Origin: Ziziphus jujuba | Taxonomy: Eukaryota; Streptophyta; Magnoliopsida; Rosales; Rhamnaceae | DNA length: 64,000 bases | Reading direction: 5' to 3' | NCBI RefSeq assembly: GCF_031755915.1 | Contig: NC_083379.1 | Span: 1,065,001-1,129,000 of the forward strand | In this document: positions 22,787 through 35,500 of the stretch, piece after piece | Layout of the letters: every line of letters begins with the position of its first letter | Position numbering within the stretch: the first letter of the stretch is position 1 | Translations under genes and position numbers: made by a program | Notes under the pieces: model-generated | What the model saw: only the letters and a program-made list of their open reading frames with translations | What the model was told of the DNA's origin: nothing | Database searches by the model: none

Positions 22787-25700
22787 GAACTTTTTATTTT
22801 TTTTGGTGAAAGATATAGGGGCATGTAGTCATATCAAACAGTTGGTGTACTTATGCGTGCGGAGAGTTGGTGCATTGACAACCTTTTGAACATCTTAATA
22901 ATGCATTCGATTCAAGCCAACGGGTACAAGAAATAATTATTAATAGTTGCATTTTAGTACTACTTCTTCCACAAGTAAATCTTTCATAATCTGTCTGAGA
23001 GTTTCATGTGGAATAATTGGATAAAAAAGCCATTTCTCTGCTTTTTAAAATAAGATGCTAGAGCTAGACTTCCATCTAAAGATTAAAATTTCCGAAACAA
23101 TTTTATCAAACAAATTAAGGCAATTTAAAAATATATAATTAAGGCCCTGATTAATTTATTAGGCTTCATCATTTTTATTACCAAATGACTTTACTTTTGC
23201 TAAAACTAATTAAGTACGGTCTCTACAGGACTTCTTTGTCAGTTTGAGATGACTGGACCTCTCTGGAAATTACTGTTATTATTAAATCCCTTAATAGTAA
23301 AGTAATCGACCTGCGGATCTTTTTCTTTGATGGTAATTAACTGATAGAAAAATGGGTGTGTTCATTTTAAAGAATCTGAATCAGAGGTGTGATAATTATC
23401 CCACCTAACAGCAGCCCAGCATTATTAAAAAAAGAAAAAAGAAAATGATGCTTTAAAGATTCTCTTTACTATTCTTGCAAGTCAAAAGCCAGAAACACAA
23501 GAAAGTGAAAATCAATGTGCCAAAAACCATGCTGAATGAATTAACCCTTTTTTTTTCTTTTTTTTTTTGGTAATATCTAAATGAATTAACTCTTAAACAA
23601 TGGGTGTGGTGAATTTCTGCCTCAATATTTTTACATTTCCATAACTTTTTCCTGAATACCATGTGCGTTTTTTGCTTTTGATTCACCTTCTTGCAGCAAA
23701 GAAGGGAAGCTCATGATCATTATTAAAGATACACCACACCAATTCTTTGCAGCTCCGCCACTTTTAATTGAGAATTTTATCAATTAATTTATGTTTCACG
23801 ACTTAAATGCAAATCTTCTTGATAGGATAGATGGACATTCTTTAGGTAAATTAATAATCTAATTTACTTTTTTCTCTCAAACATTTGGGATCGATATATG
23901 GTTTACTATATGCTGATGATCATGATCATGAATCTTAAATTTAAAAAAGGTTAATTATTAATATGAAGCACCTTTGCATGCATAATTTGTGGATAATCTT
24001 GGATAAGAGCCATAATTTTGAAGTACAAACGATAAAAAGAAAAAAACAAAGGGAGTATTATTATTATAATAATTATTATTATTAGTGATTTGGTTACAGC
24101 TATTTTAAAAGGGCAGAAAGTGTATCTTAAACCTACGACATCGTAATAAACATGAAGGGCTTAGACTAAATAATCTCACCTAACCAGATAAGGAGATATT
24201 GATGAAAAAAGAGAAGCAGAATCAAAATGCACATTGAGATCTCAATATTATCTTTTCCTTTACTTGTCAATGATTATCGTTCGGCCGCAAAACACATATG
24301 TGTATGCCTGCAATTAGCCGACTTTACAAGTAAAGATTCTTAAAATAAACAGCTCAAAAATAAGTAAATAAATAAATAAATAAAAGGTGAACAATGATGC
24401 TTATTGTAAGATAGGACAAGGATGTAGAGAAAGATATATCGGCTGCTAGCCCATACGCTTTGAAAAGGTCAAAGTCCAACTGACTACTTTTTTATTATTT
24501 TACCACATATACAATTTGTATACAGAAATGATTATCTTCAATTTTTGTGTCGGAAACTTTTTTTTATTACTATTATTTCTAACCTAAAACCTCATATAGG
24601 AATCTAAATGTTGAATAAATCGAAGCTGCCGTTTTTGTCCAATTTAATTAATTAGGTAGGTTTAATTTGATCCGTCAACTAAAGCTTCAATTAGCACTAG
24701 AACTGAATTTAAGTAAACTTAACTACTTTTAGGCAAGATCGAGGCCTTACTTTCACTTGAATAAACAAAAAAAAAAAAAAAAAAATCAAATTTTTCAATA
24801 GACTATTGAATAATTTTTGAAACATGTCGATATCAATTTGATTGATTCTTAAGGATCTTTGTTTTTTTTGTTATAAAAAAAAAAGAAAAAAGGCAGGTAC
24901 ATACTTTGCAACATATTACTAAACAAAAGTAAACTTTTGTAACCACGTGAGGTTTTGTACCAGTTTAGCTATTTTCTTCTTCTATATATATATATATATA
25001 TGCACATTAGCTAGACGAGACCAAATTAAGGATAAGTTATTATTCAAAATTAAATTTAATTATTGATGGCCAGAAAAAAGGAAACTCAATTTAATTAACT
25101 TTAACAATTTTTTTTTTTACTTTTCTTCCCCAAAAAAAAAAAAAAACTAATTTCTTTAACGCAAACTGGAGGAGTTTTAAATTCAAATATTTTAATGTTC
25201 ACATTTTTCTTAATAAACAAATAAACAGATCTTCTGATTCATGCTTAATCATAAAACTTTTGTAAATACTATATGCACTCAAACTCATTCAATTAAAACT
25301 AAAACTTGAGGCTTTAAATAAGTCGACTGAACTCAAAGAATGATGCTTGCGTTTGTCTTAATAAAACGATTAAAAATTGCTGAAACTAATAGAGAGACTT
25401 AATTGATTTGATTTCCAAAAAGATTCCTGCTAGCTCAAGCTTAAATTTTGTTGTTTTAATTTCTAACAAACATCATATTTTACGCGACTTTCGAACTCAT
25501 GAAACATGCAAGATTAGAATATAAAAAAATAGCTCTAAATAATATATATATTATTGAGAAGTCGTTTGGTATTCTTGCTCAAGAAACTTTATATAGTGAC
25601 GAATTGATTATTCAAGATTTGTCCAACTTGAGTTTGTCTTACTTATAATTTTGTTTTTTAAAAGAAAAAACCTTATAAAATTGAATTTGTGTATATTAAG

Positions 25701-27856
25701 TAATATAAGTAATAATCTGCTGGGAACATATAAAATGGAAACATATTGATATGTTAAATACTAAAGGTGATATCTCAATTAATGATTTAATATTAAAATT
25801 TTAATTTTGTAAATAGCAATAGTTAACATCAATAGATACTTAATGTAAAGTTATTCTCCTAACATATTATAACTGAGGAAATATCTAAGTGATATTTATT
25901 TATTTACTACAAAAATTTCATAACTGAAGCATGTTTAATAAACTGTTTTCCTTTGGGAAATTGCCCCCAACTCAAATGCATGCACATAGAAAAAAAAATT
26001 GTTGAAATTAACCTCGAATATCTACATGATTTGATTAATTACTATTAAAAGTTCATGCACAAGCAGCTTATATCATAATTTCTACATATATGAAACTTCA
26101 TATTTAACATGATTAATTTTAGGATTAATGCGTTTTAATATCCTATAGTTTGAAGAAATTGCATTTTTAATTTTCAAATTTTAAACTTTTTCAATTTAAG
26201 GTTTCAAATTTCAAATTTATTGCATTTTTGTCTAATTAGATTTTATAAGGAACTGAAGAAACATGCATGTAATATGTGTGCATACATATATATATATATA
26301 TATAGTAATAAAAAATGTAAACATTTTCATGTTGAGGGACTTGTTTGGTACTCTTATATGAGAAAGCTTAATGTTAACGAATTAAACATGATTTGTCTTA
26401 ATGATTAAAGGTAGCTTATTTACATAAGAAAGTACCTCATGGAATTCAGTCAAGCTCAATCGAGGCCATTAAATTCAAAGAATAATGAAAAAATAAAAAA
26501 TAGTATATACTCGCATTTCATAATTCGAATAATACTTCATGTATTCGAGCTTAAATTTTATATTCGTTTAGTTCTATAAAAAATATATATATGTATAATT
26601 ATTGATGAGTTTAAAAAGAATTCACGAAACACACAATATTATAACAAAATATTTAAATGTAAAATAATGAAATTTCTTATGGTAAAGTTTTGTAGCACTA
26701 TTAGAAAAAAATATTTAATCAATGTATTTCACGTTATAGATTAAGTAGGGCTTTCTGATCCAATATTTATATGTATGATTGAGAGTCATAAACTTATATT
26801 TTATTTTTATTTAAATTTCTATAAGCAAAGTCTATATGAAGATGCAATATTTTACACTTTAGACATGATTTTACACATAGAGATTATTTTTCGCTACACC
26901 ACGCAAAGTCCACACACGTGTCATTGGTCGATGCCTACACTGGTGCCTCATAGCCTCTCCATAGTCTTACTATTGATGGTGATAAAGGTGGATATCCAAC
27001 ACCAGTTGTACTTGTTGGTTTTTAACCACTAGCGATACGTGGTGATATATGTTTACATCAAATTACATTCTCTTTTTTCCCCACTTTTGTTTACATTAAG
27101 TTACATTCTCAAAAGACAACTCAAAGTAATTAAATCGCATATACACCAGATCTTGAATTATACTATCAAAATTTTCACCAAAAAAAAGAATAATACTATC
27201 AAAATTCACTAGTAATATATCAACTTTTTCATAATATATAAATAAAATTAATAGTAAGGCAGAAAATATATATAGATATACACATGTTGGTGAACAGAAA
27301 AGCAGAATATAAATGGTACGTATCTTGGAGGGACCAACCGGAGTCTGGAAGTGGTCAGTCAGTAGTCATATATATGAAACAGTTTTATCGTAACCATTGT
27401 TTCGTTTGGGTTTTTTACGTGGGCATCAGGATTGTACGGTCAAGAGCATTATAGATGGTCTCTCCCACCACTGTTTTTTCACTTAATTTTTTTGGATTAA
27501 TTATTATGATTATTTTGTAACACTATCATTTGGATTACGTGTATGTGAACTTTTGTACGGCAATACTGACTCGATTAAAAACACACACAAGCGCAGAGAA
27601 AACAGCTACACAGCTTTTGCTCTCTAGCTACCCTATTATAGCCTTTAGTCTAGCTAGTTATTTGGAGGAGGTGAAAAAATGAAAACTAAAAAAATGACAA
27701 CAAAAACAAAGAAAACAGACGGATGAGGTTGGTTTACGTAATGGGTGAGTTTTACTTGCTAGTGTGGTGTGTGGTAAAGAAGACCAGGGGCTGGCTGAGT
27801 GTTCTATTTTGCATGCAGAAGCAGCAGATGACGAAATGATGCAAAATAGTAGTCAC

Positions 27857-27888
<32 letters not shown>

Positions 27889-30630
27889 GGTAACAAAACC
27901 CAAAAGGATTCTCTTTTTTGGATCTTTATTTTGGAAGAAACAAAAACAAAAACAAAAAGAGTCACTTCTATCTTCTCTCCTCAAAACCAGACAAAACACA
28001 ACAAAACTGATGAGAAAGCTGAGATTGATTCTTATCGCTTCTCTTATCACCTGTTTCTATCTTTTAACTAGTCTTCTCCATATTTTATTTTTATTATAAT
28101 ATTATATAAATATTCCATTTTTATAACATGGCTGGCTCAGCATGAAACACTCTATGTATCCATGCTCTGACAGACAAAAAGTTCCTAATCATACTTTATA
28201 TTCTAGTTTAAGTTTTGGTTAGTTATTAAATTACCACATACAAGTGACAAACTAATTATAACCATACTTTAATGAAAAATAACACAGTAGTACTGTTTTG
28301 TTTAAAAAGTTTCCAAGCATTTACTATTTACCCAAAAAAAAAGTTTCCAAACATTTACTGATCTGTAGAGCATTTTAATTTGTTCTGACATCACATAATA
28401 ATATTTGCCAAAATCTATATCGGGGAAGAGAGTCTTTACTCCACCAACGGTAAAGTACAATTATATTTGACAAGAAATTAAACGAAAACGGTTCATTTTC
28501 CTAGATGTATAATTTCTTTCTCCTTTATGATGCCTTTGACTTCTTTTGCTTTCAAAAATTTGGACAAAAAAAATAAAAAAATTCCAAAATATTTTGTTGG
28601 GTGGTTGGGATTAAGATGGAATAATAATAATAATATTGAATTTGATTTGTTTAAATATTATACTTCCCAATGATATTTCATGGCATAACTTTTTGATTGA
28701 TGCAAAATATAGCATTATTATTGTCTTGAATTGATCATCATCTCTCTGTCAAATAATAATGCACATATATATACAAATCATGATTAGAAATTTTGGGTTG
28801 TGAGACAAAGTTATTATTATTATTATTATTATTATTTGAGCAGCAGAGAACCAGAGGTTGTGAACTTGTGATTGAAAAGAAAGGGAGAGCCCAGTTGGAT
28901 GTAAAGTCCCTTTGCTTTTCTAGTTTCAATAGCTTAGGCTTTTTTTCTTGTTTACATTAGCTGTTTTGTTTAACATTATCCCCAAAAAAAAAAAAAAATT
29001 GATAGTTTAACCGATGCGAAACAAAGGCACGTGAGATTGGTTTTTTTTTTTAATTATTATTGTTATTATTATTATTATTATTATTTTGTGTTTCTAATCA
29101 ATGCAGAAGTGGTTGTACCTTTTAATTAATCATCAGTCATCACCATAAAATACCTACCATCTTTATAAAAACCAATTTAAGAGGAATTGGGATTTTGAAA
29201 ATCCAATAAATACAAGGGCAGCATAAATGGTCTGAATCAGACGTCTAAAGACAGGCTAAGAAAGACAGACCCTTGTGCACAGAGCCCATCATAACAAACC
29301 TACATAAATTGATGGATTTCTTTTTTTTTTTTTTTTTTTTTTTAAATTGTAGATGAAAAAAAGCAAAATAGGAATTGGCACTCGGCAAAAAGGCAAAGTC
29401 TAAGATATGTACCCCCCAGATTAAGCCATCAAAATTGGCCTCAAACCAAGGGACAAAAAAAAAAAAAAAAAAAATTCAAAAGCTTGAATGAATGGGAAAA
29501 GAGAATCGTTTTTTATTTCATTATCTAATTTATATTTGATTCTTTTAGCAGCATTCTCAATCTTTTGAGATTTTCTTCTATAGATTAAGCAAACTTTTGG
29601 GACTTGACTCTGCCAATTACTTACAAACCATTCGTCATTAGAAGAGAAAGAAAGATGTGTTTGTGCTCTATCTCAGAACCAAAAAATAAAAAATAAGAGA
29701 AAAAAAAAAAAAACCCAAATATATGATAAATATGTTTGACATGTGAGCCAAAAGCTAAGTGGGGTCCACCAAAAAAAAATAAAATAAAATGCCTTCTATG
29801 AGTGTGTTTGGATATATGGATCATATACTTTGCATTCTTTTTGGTTTTTCCTTAAATCTACTATAATTTTTTTTTTCTTTCTTAAGTCGGTAAAACGATA
29901 TTAACACCTGGCAAAACTTACATGCACATATCTCTATCAGGGTATTAAGATTTTGGGGATTTTTTTTTCTAAATTTTTTTTAAAGACCTTTTCAATAATT
30001 TATAAAAAATTATTATTTTTATAGTACTGATAATGATTCTTTTAAAAATTATTACCACATTAATAGGAAAAGAAAAAAAATGCTAACATCTCTATCATAA
30101 ACGATGCTATATATATAAATATAAAGTATACAGATGTGCAGGAGGAAGGCAGGCAGGGCCTGGGTGCAGCAGTAAAATCCTAATAGCTTCATTCCTTGTC
30201 CTATTCAAGGATCTTGAAACATCATTCAATCTCATTTCACAATCCCATGGTCCTTCATTGCCAGCAGCTTGTATTCAAATCCTCCATGATAATGTAGAGG
30301 AAGATAAAAAGTCCAAATAAAACTTCTCTGTATGTCACTCAAAACACTCCTCTTAACCCTTCAAACCCCCCATATAGGACCCATCTCTGATTCTTCCCCA
30401 AACTCATAAATCCAAAATCCATTTTTGTTATTTTCTCCTATTCCTTTGCTGTTTTTTTTTTGGTACTTATATCCCCCTTATTTTCTCTTGCCCACCCCCC
30501 TATCCCACCCCACCTATTTCAGATCCTCCATTTCCCTTTTGAGTTCTTTTTCTTTAATTTTTTTTTCTACCTTTTGCTTTATTCTCTCCCTCTCTTTCAT
30601 TAAAATTTTTTTTTTTCCAATTTTCTTTCA

Positions 30631-30733
30631 CTCTCTCTCTCTCTCTCTCTCTCTATCACTGTCAATTTTTTACAGTTTCTGAAGGACCATCAGAAGAGAA
30701 ATTCCCAAAACCCATCACTTCTCTCTATAAATT
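30631..30733 (+). promoter_or_regulatory. Core promoter of the AAA-ATPase gene
   Basis: A CT repeat (30631-30654) precedes a good TATA box, tataaatt at 30726-30733. This predicts a start near 30760 and a leader of about 170 bases. The leader to the ATG at 30931 is rich in C, T and A and has no upstream ATG, so initiation at 30931 should be efficient. CT/GA repeats are common in plant core promoters. Confidence 0.6.
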
Positions 30734-30930
30734 GAGCAACAACCATTTGTTTGAAAACCAGGTCTTTCTTTCTTACTTTTTCTCTCTCAAAAACCACACC
30801 TACCCAATACCCATTCTTCCAAGCAAAAAATAAAAACACTTTTTTTTGGTTTTCTTACTCAATCTCTCTCTTCTACAAATTTACAAAATTTTGACCCTCC
30901 AAACCCAAAAATTTTTAAAAAAAAAAAAGG

Positions 30931-32517
30931 ATGAAAGAATACTGGACCTCTTTGGCTTCCCTTCTGGGTGTTTTAGCCTTCTGCCAGAGCCTCCTCCAGG
31001 CAGTTTTCCCACCGGAGCTCCGTTTCGCTGTCGTGAAGCTCTTCAACCGGATCTTCAACTGGTTCTCCTCCTACTGCTACTTCGACATCACCGAGATCGA
31101 CGGCGTCAATACCAACGAGCTCTACAACGCCGTCCAGCTCTACCTGAGCTCTTCCGTCTCCATCACCGGAAGCAGACTCAGCCTCACCCGCGCGTTGAAT
31201 GCTAGCGCCATTACTTTCGGTCTCTCCAACAATGACTGCATCGTCGACACCTTCAACGGCGTCACGGTGCTGTGGGAACACGTGGTGACGCAGAGACAAG
31301 CCCAGACATTCTCATGGCGTCCACTGCCGGACGAGAAGAGAGGATTCACGCTGCGAATCAGGAAGAGAGACAAGCCCGTGATATTGAGCTCCTACATGGA
31401 CTACATAATGGAGAAAGCCAACGAAATCAGGAGGAAGAACCAGGACCGGCTTTTGTACACCAATTCACGTGGCGGGTCGTTGGACTCTCGGGGCCACCCT
31501 TGGGAATCTGTCCCATTCAAACACCCCAGCACGTTCCACACGCTGGCTATGGACCCCGCAATGAAAGAAGATATCATGGAAGATCTTCGAGAGTTCGCCA
31601 ATGGCCAATCTTTCTACCAGAAAACTGGACGCGCTTGGAAAAGGGGTTATTTGCTCTATGGTCCTCCTGGTACTGGTAAATCCAGCATGATTGCTGCAAT
31701 GGCTAATTATCTTGGTTATGATATCTACGATCTTGAACTCACTGAGGTTCATACCAATTCCGAGCTCAGGAAATTGCTGATGAAAACCACCTCCAAATCC
31801 ATTATTGTCATCGAGGACATTGACTGCTCCATTAATTTGACTAATAGGAACAAGACCAACAACGGCCCTGCTGGTGGTGGTTCGAAAAACCCCAGGAATT
31901 ATTACGATTCCTCGGATATTCGAGGTGGGTCGGGTTCCGGCGAAGATGGTGGAGGGAATTCGATTACGCTTTCTGGGCTGTTGAATTTCACCGATGGGTT
32001 GTGGTCGTGTTGTGGGAGCGAGAGGATTTTCGTGTTCACCACCAATCATGTCGAGAAGCTTGACCGGGCATTGCTGAGGAGTGGTAGGATGGATATGCAT
32101 ATCTATATGAGCTACTGTACTTTTCCGGCATTGAAGATTCTGATAAAGAATTATCTGGGTTACGAGGAGAGCGATTTGGAGGGTGATATTTTGGAGGAAT
32201 TGGAAGCGGTTGTTGATAAAGCCCAGATGACTCCGGCGGATGTCAGTGAGGTTCTGATCAAGAACCGGCGGTTCAAGCTCAAAGCGGTGAGGGAATTATT
32301 GGAGATATTGAAGGTGAGAGCCGAGAGAAACCGGAACAATGCAGGGTTGAGAGAGAAGAATGGTAACGGTGTTGAAGAAGAAGAGCAAGAGAAGAGGGCC
32401 TTGGAGAGTAGTCCTAACAAAGAAGGATTTGATCAGTTTCAAGAAACTTGCAAGAAAGGAGATGGTGATGATGAGAGTGAAAGTGATCAGAAAGAAGACG
32501 GTTTGATAGAGAAATGA
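30931..32517 (+). CDS. AAA-ATPase, plant ASD / AATP1 family (At5g57480-like)
   Basis: Single exon of 528 residues. An N-terminal hydrophobic segment (residues 5-27) probably anchors the protein. The plant AAA-associated domain follows (about 28-125), then the AAA core with Walker A GPPGTGKS at 244-251, Walker B IIVIEDID at 291-298 and the second region of homology LDRALLRSGRMDM at 377-389 with its arginine fingers. A Gly/Ser-rich loop (about 308-344) interrupts the core and the C-terminal tail is highly acidic; both vary in this family. All catalytic residues are present, so it should hydrolyse ATP. Cellular roles differ among family members and cannot be read from sequence. From memory the closest Arabidopsis genes are At5g57480 and At4g30250, near VDAC4 and YIP4b respectively. 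Confidence 0.93.
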   Translation: MKEYWTSLASLLGVLAFCQSLLQAVFPPELRFAVVKLFNRIFNWFSSYCYFDITEIDGVNTNELYNAVQLYLSSSVSITGSRLSLTRALNASAITFGLSNNDCIVDTFNGVTVLWEHVVTQRQAQTFSWRPLPDEKRGFTLRIRKRDKPVILSSYMDYIMEKANEIRRKNQDRLLYTNSRGGSLDSRGHPWESVPFKHPSTFHTLAMDPAMKEDIMEDLREFANGQSFYQKTGRAWKRGYLLYGPPGTGKSSMIAAMANYLGYDIYDLELTEVHTNSELRKLLMKTTSKSIIVIEDIDCSINLTNRNKTNNGPAGGGSKNPRNYYDSSDIRGGSGSGEDGGGNSITLSGLLNFTDGLWSCCGSERIFVFTTNHVEKLDRALLRSGRMDMHIYMSYCTFPALKILIKNYLGYEESDLEGDILEELEAVVDKAQMTPADVSEVLIKNRRFKLKAVRELLEILKVRAERNRNNAGLREKNGNGVEEEEQEKRALESSPNKEGFDQFQETCKKGDGDDESESDQKEDGLIEK

Positions 32518-35500
32518 AGGCTTGGGTTCTGGGTTTTTCTTCCTTTTTTTTTTTTTTTCCCTTTTTGTTTATTTTTATTAATCTTCTTTTGCTTCTCACT
32601 TCACAGAGAGGGAAATGGAAAAATGATTGAATTCACGAATACTTTTTTAGACCTTTTCATAGTCGGGGTTTTTTGGTGGGTTTTCTATGGAGAGCTATCT
32701 GATTGAGAAAACCAGAGTAAGCAAAACTAGAAGACAAAACTTAAGTATCTAAATAACTTATTGTTACAAAAACCTGTCTTGCTAGCTGGAATAAGGTGAG
32801 CAATGTTAATACTTTATGTTACATAAGGTAAAAGAAAAAAAAAAAAAAAAAGTGCAGCTTATTTGCATGTAGTTTGGTGGCTAGAATATGGATATCCTTT
32901 TCCATGTTACTTTTTTTTTCTCATAATGAAAATGAAAGAAATGCTTTTCCAAATTCATAATTATCCATACGTAAATATATATTTTTTATTTTATTTTGGG
33001 GGCGAGAGTGAAGAGTTGTATTGGAATTTTATTTTATGTTTTTTGGCTAAAAGGGTTGTATTGGAATTACCCACTGCACACTGTGGTTGCTAGCTGTTGT
33101 GCCTGAGAGAGAGCACCTGGGATGCACATGGGCAGATCTCTGTGCTGATAGGAGATGTTGGGAATTAAAACCAAAAGGTAGGCTTTCCACATTGCAAATA
33201 GTATGACGAATTGGCTCTATTAGAAACTGCTTTTTTTTGTTTGGCCACAAAAACATACCTTATGATTAATTATTTGCCCATATACATTCGCAGTCGGCTT
33301 AAAAAAATGAATGGCTCAAGATGTTTTATACATAAATTTCTAAGCCAATAAACAAAAATTGAGTAATAATTCTCAGGGTTAGCGTTTGTGAAACCCAATT
33401 ATATAAGAACTCAAATCTATTTTATTTTACTGTTTTATTGTAAGTACATGTTTGTTATTTATAAGACAAAATAATAATAATAAGAAGAAGAAAATTTGGG
33501 TGACTTTATTTCAAGTAAAAGAAAAATAGGTTTCTTTCTTTCTCTATATTTAATTGTTATTTGGCTGAAAAGGATTAAATTCTTCAGGACATTGATTATA
33601 GGGAACATATAAATATATATATGTGTGTGTGAGTGTGTGTGTGTGTGTGTGTCAAAAGAAAAAAGTGTATCCATTAGTGATCCCAGGTTGTATTTGAAAG
33701 AAAGCCATAGTAACGCCCTTTCGAGTTTTTCATACAACCTTTCGAGTTTGCTTTTGTTTGTTTGTACTTTGCTTTAGATTCCATGACATTCCTCTCCGAT
33801 GGAAAGGCTAGGAAAAAGACAACTGTATTAATGGATTAGATTGGAATGGAGGGGGTAATTTAAGGGGAAAAGATACATGAAAAATAAAAAAGTGAAACAA
33901 GTAAACAAATCGCAGATTTTGTGTTTGGAAAAAGAAGGATTGGGTAGGAAAAGCAGGAAGAAAGTCTAGAGTTATAATGAGAAAAAGTTAGACATATTTT
34001 TGTTGTTGATTTTGATATTTGAGTTTGAAAGCCATATCAAGTTGTCAAGCGCCTAGAGTTGATCTTGGCCTACGTGGTGACAAATGACAAACACCCTCTT
34101 ACCTCTGTATATTATATATATTTTTAATTTCCACGAAAAACATGCTTTCCCTCCCTCCCTTCAATTTTTTCTTTATTTTTTTTTTCTTTTTCTAGGAAAA
34201 GATAGCACCTTTTATTCGTTTTTCCAAAAAGACTGCTAAAGCTGGGATGGGGGGATGGATCTCTCTACAAAATTAGCCCCAAAAAATGGTGGAAAAAGTT
34301 TTTAGTGTATAAACATATTGGACAAATGAACATAATGCCTGTTTTATTTGAAGAAAATTAAATCTCAAATGATATTTTGAAAATGGAAATTGATAACTTG
34401 ATAGAAATTGTTCTTTAAATATATGTGTATATATATATATAACACAATTAGAATGAGAAAAAAAGCTCAATTTGAATGCAAATAATTTGAGGTTAGAGTT
34501 GCTTATTGAACTCTTTAGGATTGACTTTTTTTTTTTTTCCTTCAATATCTTTATGATTGACTTTATTATAAATATTGTGGTTCAATTTTTCTTTTTGCAT
34601 CTTCGGAGATGTTTCTCTATAGTAGCTTGCGTGTCAAATGGATTCACCGTATACAATATCTGTGAGCAAAGTGAGGTTGCTTTTCAACATCTCCATAGAA
34701 CGTTTCCCATTTGAGTTGCATATATTTAATAAATTTGACCATATGTTCTTATCTTATGCATATTTGACCAATGAAGTTACAGATGGTGAAGCGAACACAT
34801 AAAAGAGAGAAAAAAGAAATTCATGGGAAAATAAATAAATAAATAAAGATGAGGCTTTGAGAAGATACATTTAAAATAATATTTGTTTATAATGTGACAA
34901 TAAATTAATGATTAGCAAATTAAAATAAACAGGACATCTAATAAGATAAGGTATTGTTGTTTGTCAAATAAATTAGATGATAACCGATGAGACTTGTTGC
35001 TAACATGAACATTATTGGTTAACTTCGTGTAAATCTCTTTTGACTTTTTGAAACTAAAAAAAACGAACCCGTAACATTTTTTTATAGAAAAAGTTTCATC
35101 AAGTTAAACAGAAGAAGCCACTTCATTGTCAAAACAAGGATGAAGCCGAGAGAGGTCTTCCTCCAACCAAACAAAGTCTTACAAAGAGTGGCAAACTTTA
35201 CCAAATTAGAGCATGCTTAATGGAATGCTATTTTGGCATTGGATTACTAAATTATAGTATTGGTGGATTTTTTTCATTCATTCTTACAAACAAATAGCAA
35301 ATTATATAGATGCTATTTTGGTGTCAAATTTGACACCAAATCAATAATGGATAAATTCTGATAGCAAATTCAACATAATAACTTGTGGGATCCATACTAT
35401 TTATTAATAAGAATTTTAATTTTTAACTTTTTATAATTGATAGAAATAAAAATAAATGGAATCACCATTTGATATTTAAATTATTATAATTTTATTTTTT

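Larger units (their letters stand above)
19522..30720. other. Long AT-rich intergenic region
   Basis: About 11.2 kb separates the YIP4-like and AAA-ATPase genes. It contains many A/T runs, TA microsatellites (for example 26287-26304), short tandem duplications at 21982-22070 and 22723-22786, a 98-codon open frame at 21297-21588 with no recognised homology, and an AG repeat at about 27856-27888. No splice-joined gene model was found. Decayed transposable elements are likely, but none has clear ends. Confidence 0.5.

Noticed and set aside
26775..27032. Open frame with slightly higher GC in the gene desert
   Set aside because: No recognisable domain, no splice partners, and composition typical of random AT-rich DNA.
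30425..30682. 85-codon frame upstream of the AAA-ATPase
   Set aside because: Low-complexity Phe/Leu/Ser from T/CT repeats; it lies upstream of the TATA box.
31465..32100. 211-codon minus-strand frame inside the AAA-ATPase gene
   Set aside because: Shadow of the + strand AAA domain, whose motifs are all intact.
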